Shown: positions 1 to 5,542 of the stretch, piece after piece
Position numbering within the stretch: position 1 is the stretch's first letter
Layout: every line of letters starts with the position of its first letter
NCBI GenBank assembly: GCA_027488055.1
Contig: JAIYCK010000220.1
Span: forward strand, 1 to 6,795
Origin: Flavobacteriales bacterium
GTDB taxonomy: Bacteria > Bacteroidota > Bacteroidia > Flavobacteriales_D > Sanyastnellaceae
Length of the DNA: 6,795 nucleotides
Direction of reading: 5' to 3'
Notes under the pieces: generated by a model
What the model was told of the DNA's origin: nothing
Database searches by the model: none
Seen by the model: the letters and a program-made list of their open reading frames with translations, nothing else
Made by a program: the position numbers and the translations under genes

Positions 1-135
1 AATCCTGCTAAATACGAGGAATACCTGCGTAAGAAGCAGCAAGAGACTGAACTGCTCAAGACTGTTCCACCCTCCCTCAAACCCTACTACAAGCAGAAAG
101 CAAACGACTATTTTAACAAGATCAAACAGCAATAA
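1..135 (+). CDS. C-terminal end of a truncated upstream gene, possibly a DUF4175-family protein
   Basis: Frame 1 is open from the window edge to a TAA at 133-135, giving 44 residues that are very rich in Lys, Gln, Glu and Tyr, with no hydrophobic stretch. The tail includes the segment LLKTVPPSLKPYYKQKANDY. In Bacteroidota the gene before the RsbW-like ATPase/ybeY/mnmG block is often a very large membrane-anchored DUF4175 protein, whose C-terminus, as I recall it, has a similar pattern (Leu-Pro, then Tyr/Phe-Lys and a final Glu/Asp-Tyr-Phe). The family assignment is therefore inference from position plus a short resemblance. That it is a real coding tail is better supported, by the open frame and the amino-acid composition. 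The start and most of the protein lie outside the window. Confidence 0.5.
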   Translation, partial: NPAKYEEYLRKKQQETELLKTVPPSLKPYYKQKANDYFNKIKQQ

Positions 136-179
136 TATTTTTCACCCAAGGACTGCTGAAAAATTGACTCTGCAATTTT

Positions 180-209
180 TTGGATTCCCCTGCGAAAGAT
201 GTATTATTG
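180..209 (+). promoter_or_regulatory. Candidate Bacteroidota-type promoter for the ATPase-ybeY pair
   Basis: TTG at 180-182 (at the end of a T run) is followed after 19 nt by TATTATTG at 202-209. This matches the Bacteroidota consensus TTG-N17-23-TAnnTTTG with one mismatch in the -7 box. Transcription would begin around 215-217, leaving a leader of roughly 18 nt before the ATG at 234. No purine-rich Shine-Dalgarno sequence is seen, which is normal for this phylum. Confidence 0.45.
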
Positions 210-233
210 TAGTAAGCAAAAGACCATTATCAC

Positions 234-659
234 ATGTCAGCAACACATCGCAGTATTACCTTTCCCTCTGTCATAGAAAACATTCACTTGGTGGAGCGCT
301 TGATTGACGAGATTGTTGCGCAATATCATGTGAAGGAAGATTACTATGGTGAGTTGCTTATCGCCATGACTGAAGCTGTCAACAATGCAATCGTACACGG
401 CAATCGCCTTGACGCTTCCAAGCAGGTTACTGTGCATTTTAATGTGGTCGATGATACCGTGATTCGTTTCACCATCGAAGATGAAGGTCCCGGTTTTGAC
501 TACAATAGCCTACCCGATCCAACGGCACCCGAAAACATTGAAAAGCCGCATGGCAGAGGTGTATTCTTGATGCGTCAATTGGCCGACAAATGCGATTTTG
601 TAGACAATGGTCGTGTGGTGGTCTTGGATTTCGCTGTGCTCGATGCACAACCCGCTTAA
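234..659 (+). CDS. RsbW-like ATP-binding protein (HATPase_c_2, anti-sigma-factor kinase family)
   Basis: This 141-residue protein is essentially a single GHKL ATPase domain. The N box is TEAVNNAIVHGN at residues 46-57, with the Mg-ATP-binding Glu47 and Asn51. The G1 box is DEGPGFD at 83-89, and the G2 box is HGRGVFLM at 106-113. The size and motif order match the RsbW/SpoIIAB class of serine kinases that bind a sigma factor or phosphorylate a STAS-domain antagonist. No sigma factor or STAS gene is visible next to it, so its partner is unknown. In Bacteroidota a protein of this type commonly sits directly before ybeY, and here the gap is only 27 nt, so co-transcription is likely. The ATG at 234 gives the usual short N-terminal strand before the first helix. 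It is probably cytoplasmic, having no signal peptide or membrane segment. The fold is secure, but the regulatory role is inferred from the family. Confidence 0.9.
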   Translation: MSATHRSITFPSVIENIHLVERLIDEIVAQYHVKEDYYGELLIAMTEAVNNAIVHGNRLDASKQVTVHFNVVDDTVIRFTIEDEGPGFDYNSLPDPTAPENIEKPHGRGVFLMRQLADKCDFVDNGRVVVLDFAVLDAQPA

Positions 660-686
660 TCCAGCCTCACAAGCCTTATCAATCGA

Positions 687-1130
687 ATGAAGCAATCTTC
701 CATTCAATTTCACAATGCGGACGTAGTTTTTTTGCTCGCACAAAAAAATCTACTGCGCACTTGGATTCAAAAAGTATGTAAGAGCCATACATTTTCTGTA
801 TCACAAATTCAATTTGTATTCTGCTCGGATGAATACCTCTTGGATATGAATCAGCAGTTTCTACAGCACGATTATTATACAGACATCATCACCTTCGACA
901 ACACCATCGGACGTCAGATCGAATTAGAAGCTTATATCAGTGTGGATCGTGTGCGCGAAAATGCAAAGCAACACAAGGAAACCATCACGAAGGAACTTCA
1001 TCGCGTCATGATACATGGCGTATTGCATGCACTGGGTTACAAAGACAAAAAACGGGCAGATATTGTAGCTATGCGCGCGGCCGAAGATCGCGCTCTAATC
1101 ACATGGGATAAGCTTAGCTCAAAGGCATAA
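687..1130 (+). CDS. ybeY: Endoribonuclease YbeY (rRNA maturation factor)
   Basis: This 147-residue UPF0054 protein matches the usual family length of about 140-155. YbeY is a metal-dependent single-strand RNase needed for 16S rRNA 3'-end maturation and 70S ribosome quality control. The visible signatures are NQQFL at residues 55-59, YTDIITF at 64-70 and the metal-binding segment HGVLHALGYKDK at 110-121. The canonical motif is HGxLHxxGYxH. Here His110 and His114 are kept, but the third ligand position is Asp120. I recall the same substitution in other Bacteroidota YbeY proteins, so it is probably a lineage trait rather than a sign of inactivation. The gene lies 27 nt after the ATPase gene and shares its direction, so an operon is likely. 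No terminator hairpin separates it from mnmG, 94 nt downstream. Confidence 0.95.
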   Translation: MKQSSIQFHNADVVFLLAQKNLLRTWIQKVCKSHTFSVSQIQFVFCSDEYLLDMNQQFLQHDYYTDIITFDNTIGRQIELEAYISVDRVRENAKQHKETITKELHRVMIHGVLHALGYKDKKRADIVAMRAAEDRALITWDKLSSKA

Positions 1131-1199
1131 TAGGAGCTAGTTCGCGATCTTCTTACTCAAGCTTCCAATAAGAAAACTCCACACCCACTTTATTTGACG

Positions 1200-1207
1200 T
1201 AATTTTG
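1200..1207 (+). promoter_or_regulatory. Candidate -7 promoter element for mnmG
   Basis: TAATTTTG at 1200-1207, followed by C, is a perfect match to the Bacteroidota -7 box TAnnTTTG. It lies 17 nt before the GTG start, which would give a leader of only about 10 nt. No TTG is present at the expected -33 position (around 1178-1180), so it may be weak or serve as an internal promoter behind ybeY. Confidence 0.35.
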
Positions 1208-1224
1208 CGTCTCAATCCATTTAC

Positions 1225-3099
1225 GTGAATCCAAATTACGATGTCATAGTAGTCGGCGCCGGTCATGCTGGCAATGAAGCCGCAGCCGCTGCAGCCAAAT
1301 TAGGCTGTCAAGTCCTGCTCATTACCATGGACATGAATAAGATTGGCCAAATGAGTTGCAACCCAGCGATGGGTGGCATTGCGAAAGGCCAAATCGTGCG
1401 CGAGATCGACGCTTTAGGTGGTTACAGTGGCATCGTTAGTGATCGCTCGGCCATTCAGTTCAGAATGCTCAATCGCAGCAAAGGACCCGCCATGTGGAGT
1501 CCACGCACTCAAAATGATCGTATGCGATTTGCCGAAGAATGGCGCCTCATGTTGGAGCAAACACCGAATGTCGATTTTTGGCAAGACATGGTCGCTGAAA
1601 TTCACGTGGAACAAAATCGCATTGTAGGGTGCACCACCAGCATGGGCATTCGGTTCAATTGCAAAGCGCTCGTCATCACTAGCGGCACTTTCCTCAATGG
1701 GACCATCCATGTAGGAGAAAAACAATTTGGTGGTGGACGCATGGGAGAAAAGAATGCTACCGGTATTACCGAGCAACTGGTCGCGTTGGGATTCAGAGCC
1801 GGCCGCATGAAAACCGGCACTCCTCCTCGCGTGGATGGTCGCAGCCTGGATTATAGCAAAATGGAAGTCCAAGAAGGAGATAAAGTCGCTGGAAAATTCT
1901 CTTTCTCCGACACCAGCGCACTGACCCATCAACGCCACTGCTGGATTACTTATACCAATTCAGCTGTGCATGATATTCTGGCCACTGGCTTCGAACAATC
2001 GCCCATGTTCAGTGGGCGCATTCAAGGTCTTGGTCCGCGTTATTGTCCCAGCATCGAAGATAAAATTACGCGCTTTGCAGACCGCGATCGCCATCAAATC
2101 TTTGTAGAGCCAGAAGGTTGGCAGACCGTTGAGATCTATGTCAATGGATTCAGCACTTCCTTACCAGAAGACGTGCAACTGCGCGCCATGCGTGAAATTC
2201 CTGGATTTGAGCAAGCCAAAATATTCAGACCAGGCTACGCCATTGAGTACGATTATTTTCCACCAGAACAGCTCAGCCACACCCTAGAAACCAAATTGAT
2301 TTCGGGCCTCTTTCTAGCTGGCCAAATAAATGGAACCACTGGCTATGAAGAAGCCGCATGTCAAGGCCAAATGGCAGGCATCAATGCCGGGCTCAAAGTA
2401 TTGGAAAAGGATCCATTCATCTTGCACCGCGACCAGGCTTATATCGGTGTACTCATCGATGACTTAATCACCAAAGGCACGGATGAGCCATATCGCATGT
2501 TCACGAGCCGTGCTGAATTTCGCACCATACTCCGCCAAGACAATGCCGATGAGCGACTCACGCCGCTTGCCCATTCACTCGGTTTGCTCCCCGCAGACGC
2601 GTTGTTTCGCGTGGAACAAAAAATGAAGGCTACTGGTGATTTCATCAAATATCTCTCTCAAACCAGTGCCGAACCCGAAGAAGTCAATGCTTATTTGGAG
2701 TCAGTTGGAAGCAGTACGATCACGCAAAAAGTTAAGCTCGATGGACTTCTTTCCCGCCCTCACGTGTCGATTCATGGCCTGAGTGAGCATCATCCAAGCC
2801 TTACACAAACAATCGAAGCGTTGAGTTCACTCTCCGTCGAAATTCTAGAGCAGGTTGAGATTGGAGTCAAATACAGCGCCTACATGGAGAAGGAACGTGA
2901 AATGGCTGAGAAGCTAACCAAACTCGATCACATCAAAATACCAAAAACCTTCGATTACCATAGCTTACAAAGTTTAAGCACCGAGGCACGTATCAAATTG
3001 ACCAAAATTCAGCCAGAAAACCTCGGTCAGGCCTCTCGAATCTCCGGTATCAACCCAAGTGACATCTCGGTGCTGATGATCCATTTAAACCGCTCCTAA
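1225..3099 (+). CDS. mnmG: tRNA uridine-5-carboxymethylaminomethyl modification enzyme MnmG (GidA)
   Basis: This 624-residue, full-length FAD protein works with the GTPase MnmE to install (carboxymethyl)aminomethyl groups at C5 of wobble U34 in certain tRNAs, using methylene-THF and FAD. The FAD-binding Rossmann motif GAGHAG is at residues 11-16. QMSCNPAMGG carries Cys45, and GPRYCPSIEDK (270-280) is the first GidA signature and carries Cys274. These cysteines correspond to E. coli Cys47 and Cys277. The second signature, AGQINGTTGYEE, is at 365-376, followed by FTSRAEFR at 426-433. The C-terminal helical domain ends with LGQASRISGI from residue 600, the conserved MnmE/tRNA-interacting tail. 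The start is GTG at 1225. The frame is closed by a TGA at 1195-1197, no ATG is available, and YDVIVVGAGHAG begins right after. The gene ends 24 nt before a strong terminator. Two parS-like sequences lie within it. Confidence 0.98.
   Translation: MNPNYDVIVVGAGHAGNEAAAAAAKLGCQVLLITMDMNKIGQMSCNPAMGGIAKGQIVREIDALGGYSGIVSDRSAIQFRMLNRSKGPAMWSPRTQNDRMRFAEEWRLMLEQTPNVDFWQDMVAEIHVEQNRIVGCTTSMGIRFNCKALVITSGTFLNGTIHVGEKQFGGGRMGEKNATGITEQLVALGFRAGRMKTGTPPRVDGRSLDYSKMEVQEGDKVAGKFSFSDTSALTHQRHCWITYTNSAVHDILATGFEQSPMFSGRIQGLGPRYCPSIEDKITRFADRDRHQIFVEPEGWQTVEIYVNGFSTSLPEDVQLRAMREIPGFEQAKIFRPGYAIEYDYFPPEQLSHTLETKLISGLFLAGQINGTTGYEEAACQGQMAGINAGLKVLEKDPFILHRDQAYIGVLIDDLITKGTDEPYRMFTSRAEFRTILRQDNADERLTPLAHSLGLLPADALFRVEQKMKATGDFIKYLSQTSAEPEEVNAYLESVGSSTITQKVKLDGLLSRPHVSIHGLSEHHPSLTQTIEALSSLSVEILEQVEIGVKYSAYMEKEREMAEKLTKLDHIKIPKTFDYHSLQSLSTEARIKLTKIQPENLGQASRISGINPSDISVLMIHLNRS
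1598..1613. other. Weak parS-like 16-mer inside mnmG
   Basis: AAATTCACGTGGAACA matches TGTTTCACGTGGAACA (the Bacillus-type parS consensus read on the other strand) at 13 of 16 positions. The three mismatches are all at the 5' end, and the CACGTG centre is intact. It lies over codons 125-130 of mnmG, and its right half is the common codon run GTG GAA CA(A), so chance is quite possible. It is listed because of the better matches nearby. Confidence 0.3.
2603..2618. other. Strong parS-like centromere site inside mnmG
   Basis: TGTTTCGCGTGGAACA differs from TGTTTCACGTGGAACA, the reverse complement of the Bacillus-type parS TGTTCCACGTGAAACA, at a single position (A to G near the centre). It covers codons 460-465 of mnmG (Leu-Phe-Arg-Val-Glu-Gln). 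parS sites inside genes are well known. ParB would load here as a CTP-dependent clamp and spread along the origin region. The match quality is high, but the changed base is in the core, so binding is not certain. Confidence 0.5.
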
Positions 3100-3123
3100 G
3101 CCCGCCTTATCGATTTCCACCTT

Positions 3124-3147
3124 AAACGCCGATCGGCGTTTTTTTTT
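3124..3147 (+). terminator. Intrinsic terminator of mnmG
   Basis: The stem AAACGCC / GGCGTTT (3124-3130 and 3135-3141) encloses a GATC loop and runs directly into nine T residues at 3139-3147. The 18 bases at 3124-3141 form a perfect palindrome. It begins 24 nt after the mnmG stop. Because the next 690 nt hold no convincing gene, it closes the ATPase-ybeY-mnmG block. Confidence 0.9.
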
Positions 3148-3536
3148 GCGCCTTATTCCGATGCGCTAAATCCTCTGATGCTTTTAAAATTCCAATGTCC
3201 CTCCCTGTTTTTCGCTCCTATAACTGCATTTGTTTGACTGGATTCTTGATGTTCGCCGCACAATTTGGATCGCTTCATTTCTCTGATTCTTATTGCCGTC
3301 ATCGAGACGCCAGTCTCATTCTCTCCGCTGTTGCATCTTCATCATTTCAAATCAAATTTTCAATATTCCTTTTATTCTTTCAGAAATTAACACAATCAAA
3401 CTTCTTGTCATTAACGCCATAGATTCCAATACTTTAAAAGAAATAAATCTAATTTTGTCTTGAATAATTAGCTGTTCAATTTGCACCAAATTTTCGCTCT
3501 CACTCAGTCTTCAAATAGCCACATTGGCCAAAAAAT

Positions 3537-3552
3537 CGTTCCACGTGAAACT
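3537..3552. other. Probable parS centromere site (ParB-binding)
   Basis: CGTTCCACGTGAAACT contains the exact inner 14 bp GTTCCACGTGAAAC of the Bacillus-type parS TGTTCCACGTGAAACA. Only the outermost base on each side differs. It is an inverted repeat centred on CACGTG, lies in non-coding DNA and is about 15 nt from any repeat or promoter-like element. ParB-family proteins recognise this sequence across many phyla, including species that carry it near the chromosomal origin. No parA or parB gene is in the window. Confidence 0.7.
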
Positions 3553-3768
3553 TCACCATTCTCGTCCAAATAGTTGTACAAACTGTGTCTCATTTACGCG
3601 GTTTGACGCCGTCCTAAATATTCTCAATACTATTTCAATTCTTCTTGTATCTTGCTTATTTCTAATATATTATTTCAATCTTATTGCTTCAAACTCTTTT
3701 CAATGATACGATCTCTCAACCCCTCTTTCAATTGTTCAAAATTCCATGAAAACTCTTTTTGGTTGAAA

Positions 3769-3784
3769 TGTTTCCTGTGGAACA
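3769..3784. other. parS-like palindrome just upstream of the amaB promoter
   Basis: TGTTTCCTGTGGAACA matches TGTTTCACGTGGAACA at 14 of 16 positions. Both differences are in the centre (AC replaced by CT), so the arms TGTTTC and GTGGAACA are intact but the CACGTG core is broken. It ends 8 nt before the -7-like TACTTTTG at 3793 and covers the position where the -33 contact would fall. It may be a degenerate parS or a separate operator acting on amaB. Confidence 0.4.
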
Positions 3785-3792
3785 ATTTTTAC

Positions 3793-3800
3793 TACTTTTG
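3793..3800 (+). promoter_or_regulatory. Candidate -7 promoter element for the ALDH7 gene
   Basis: TACTTTTG at 3793-3800, followed by C, perfectly fits the Bacteroidota -7 box TAnnTTTG. It would give a start near 3806-3808 and a leader of about 28-30 nt before the ATG at 3836. The -33 TTG is not at ideal spacing: the nearest TTG, at 3763-3765, is 27 nt upstream. The parS-like palindrome at 3769-3784 occupies the -33 region instead. Confidence 0.45.
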
Positions 3801-3835
3801 CCATAGAAAATTCAAACAACACGCATACAAGAATT

Positions 3836-5368
3836 ATGGATATTGCTCACACACTTTCAACGCTTGGATTGAAAAGCGAAAACCTAGGAACGTCTACAGG
3901 AGCGCACTTCTTTGCGAGCGGCTCTACGCTCATCAGCCATTCACCAGTGGATGGCTCAGAAATCGGTCGTGTAGCCTGCACTACACGGGCAGAATACGAT
4001 CGGGTGATTGAAGCGGCTGAAGCGGCTTACATCAGCTGGAGAGCGATTCCAGCGCCCAAACGCGGAGAAATTGTTCGCCAATTCGGTGAAAAACTTCGCC
4101 ATTACAAAACAGAATTAGGCACCCTCGTTAGCTACGAAATGGGCAAGAGCCTACAAGAAGGACTTGGTGAAGTCCAGGAAATGATCGATATCTGCGACTT
4201 TGCAGTGGGCCTGAGCCGCCAGCTCTACGGATTGAGTATGCACAGCGAGCGTCCTGGTCATCGCATGTATGAGCAGTGGCATCCGCTTGGCGTAGTCGGT
4301 ATTATCTCCGCATTCAATTTTCCTGTAGCCGTCTGGGCTTGGAATAGCGCATTGGCCTGGATCTGCGGAGATGTATGCGTTTGGAAAGGTTCTGAAAAGA
4401 CACCTCTCTGCTCCATTGCATGTCAAAACATTTGGAACGAAGTGGCTGCAGAAAATCAACTTCCTGAAGGTATTTCCGGAATCATCACAGGTGGCGCCGA
4501 AGTAGGGGAGTGGCTCACAACGGACAAGCGCGTTCCGCTTATCAGTGCCACGGGCAGCCCCCGAATGGGCCGTATCGTAGGATCGAAAGTTGCTGAGCGT
4601 TTTGGAAAGTCTTTGCTAGAATTAGGGGGCAACAATGCCATTATCGTGACTGAACATGCCGACATCAAAATGACGATCATTGGAACAGTGTTTGGCGCTT
4701 GCGGTACTGCTGGCCAACGCTGCACATCAACGCGTCGTTTGATCATCCATGAATCGCTTTTTGAACAGGTGAAAACTACCTTGGCAGCTGCTTACAACCA
4801 ACTTCGGATCGGTAATCCATTGGACCAAAACAACCACGTCGGGCCATTGATTGATACCCTAGCGGTGGATGCATATCTCAAAGCCATCGACGAAGCAAAA
4901 CAACAAGGGGGACAAATTGTCGTTGACGGCGGTGTACTCACCGGTGCAGGTTTCGAAAGCGGTTGTTACGTGAAACCATGTATCATCCAAGTGAAGGATA
5001 GCTCATTGCCCATAGTGCAGCATGAAACATTCGCACCAATCCTTTACATCATGCCATACAACACAATCGAAGAGGCCATCGCGATGCAAAACAACGTGGT
5101 CCAGGGGTTGTCGTCAGCCATCATGACAACTGATTTGCGTCAAGCAGAATTGTTCCTTTCCAACGCGGGAAGCGATTGCGGAATCGCCAACGTTAACATC
5201 GGAACAAGCGGTGCAGAAATCGGAGGTGCATTCGGAGGTGAAAAGGAGACCGGAGGTGGACGCGAGAGCGGAAGCGATGCATGGAAAAACTACATGCGCC
5301 GTCAAACCAACACTATCAACTATTCAACCTCATTGCCATTGGCACAGGGCATCAAATTCGATTTTTAA
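3836..5368 (+). CDS. amaB: ALDH7-family aldehyde dehydrogenase, probable L-piperidine-6-carboxylate / 2-aminoadipate-6-semialdehyde dehydrogenase
   Basis: This 510-residue protein is about the length of cytosolic human ALDH7A1 (antiquitin) and resembles it throughout. It is predicted to oxidise 2-aminoadipate-6-semialdehyde (in equilibrium with piperideine-6-carboxylate) to L-2-aminoadipate with NAD+, a lysine-degradation step. The oxyanion Asn161 is in AFNFP, Lys184 in VWKGSE contacts the cofactor, and an ATGS motif is at 238-241. General base Glu262 is in LELGGNN, nucleophile Cys296 in GQRCTS, and Glu397 in ETFAP. ALDH7-specific marks are Arg295 before the catalytic Cys, Glu115 in EVQE (equivalent to the substrate-contacting Glu of antiquitin), the segment ICDFAVGLSR, and the tail YMRRQTNTINYS...LPLAQGIKF. 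No other lysine-catabolic gene lies alongside. It is flanked by its own promoter-like element and a terminator, so it is probably monocistronic. The exact substrate is inferred from the family. Confidence 0.93.
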   Translation: MDIAHTLSTLGLKSENLGTSTGAHFFASGSTLISHSPVDGSEIGRVACTTRAEYDRVIEAAEAAYISWRAIPAPKRGEIVRQFGEKLRHYKTELGTLVSYEMGKSLQEGLGEVQEMIDICDFAVGLSRQLYGLSMHSERPGHRMYEQWHPLGVVGIISAFNFPVAVWAWNSALAWICGDVCVWKGSEKTPLCSIACQNIWNEVAAENQLPEGISGIITGGAEVGEWLTTDKRVPLISATGSPRMGRIVGSKVAERFGKSLLELGGNNAIIVTEHADIKMTIIGTVFGACGTAGQRCTSTRRLIIHESLFEQVKTTLAAAYNQLRIGNPLDQNNHVGPLIDTLAVDAYLKAIDEAKQQGGQIVVDGGVLTGAGFESGCYVKPCIIQVKDSSLPIVQHETFAPILYIMPYNTIEEAIAMQNNVVQGLSSAIMTTDLRQAELFLSNAGSDCGIANVNIGTSGAEIGGAFGGEKETGGGRESGSDAWKNYMRRQTNTINYSTSLPLAQGIKFDF

Positions 5369-5390
5369 GGCCTTAGAAAGATTTTCATGT

Positions 5391-5416
5391 AAGGGGTGGG
5401 TTTCCACCCCTTTTTT
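5391..5416 (+). terminator. Intrinsic terminator of the ALDH7 gene
   Basis: A nine-base-pair stem, AAGGGGTGG (5391-5399) with CCACCCCTT (5404-5412), encloses a GTTT loop and continues into a T run at 5411-5416. It starts 22 nt after the stop codon. The A residues at the 5' foot of the stem could also support termination in the minus direction, but no minus-strand gene ends here. Confidence 0.9.
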
Positions 5417-5542
5417 ATGTAACCAAATCAAATTTGGGCACTTAAATCGGCTTTTTCACCATAGTTTTCCAATAATTGCCTCAAATAGAATTGCGGTACA
5501 CCAACGAATCGTTAAATTCGTACCACTTAACCATTACTTGAC

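Larger units (their letters stand above)
3148..3792. other. Long AT-rich, pyrimidine-biased intergenic region without a convincing gene
   Basis: By hand count, 3181-3840 is about 34% G+C, and its + strand is about 61% pyrimidine with C outnumbering G roughly two to one (about 152 to 74). Short open frames at 3195-3422, 3524-3706 and 3652-4011 encode Ser/Phe/Cys-rich strings with no recognisable motif. The last overlaps the amaB start in another frame. I see no tRNA, no long hairpin and no exact DnaA box (TTATNCACA or its complement). The region does hold two parS-like 16-mers (3537-3552 and 3769-3784). It also has an imperfect direct repeat beginning TATTTCAAT at 3631 and 3671, and an isolated TAATTTTG (-7-like) at 3450-3457 that is expected by chance at this base composition. 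It could be an origin-proximal non-coding spacer, a minus-strand RNA locus, or heavily decayed coding sequence; none is proven. Confidence 0.6.

Noticed and set aside
63..70. TGTTCCAC, a perfect parS half-site
   Set aside because: The other half (CCTCCCTC) does not match at all, and an 8-bp match is expected by chance at about this rate in a window this size.
1240..1275. Asn in place of Cys/Thr after the GHAG motif of MnmG
   Set aside because: This position varies between bacteria (Thr in E. coli) and the FAD-binding glycines are intact, so it says nothing about function.
3195..3422. 75-codon open frame after the mnmG terminator
   Set aside because: The composition follows the pyrimidine bias (Ser, Phe, Leu, Cys), with no motif or plausible initiation context and no conserved-looking domain.
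3148..3835. Chromosomal replication origin (oriC) in the AT-rich gap
   Set aside because: No exact DnaA box TTATNCACA on either strand. The nearest strings, such as ATAGCCACA and TGTGGAACA, match at only 7 of 9, and the latter is part of the parS-like palindrome. Proximity to an origin remains possible.
3652..4011. 119-codon open frame overlapping the amaB start
   Set aside because: It overlaps the well-supported amaB in another frame, and its composition is random-like and rich in Cys, Ser and Asn.
4962..4977. ACGTGAAACC in amaB as another parS site
   Set aside because: Only the right half fits (7 of 8). The whole 16-mer matches at about 11 of 16 and lies in conserved coding sequence.
5504..5521. 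Inverted repeat ACGAAT-CGTTAA-ATTCGT upstream of the lipoprotein gene
   Set aside because: The stem is only six base pairs and AT-rich, with no link to a clear promoter. It could be an operator, but chance explains it.
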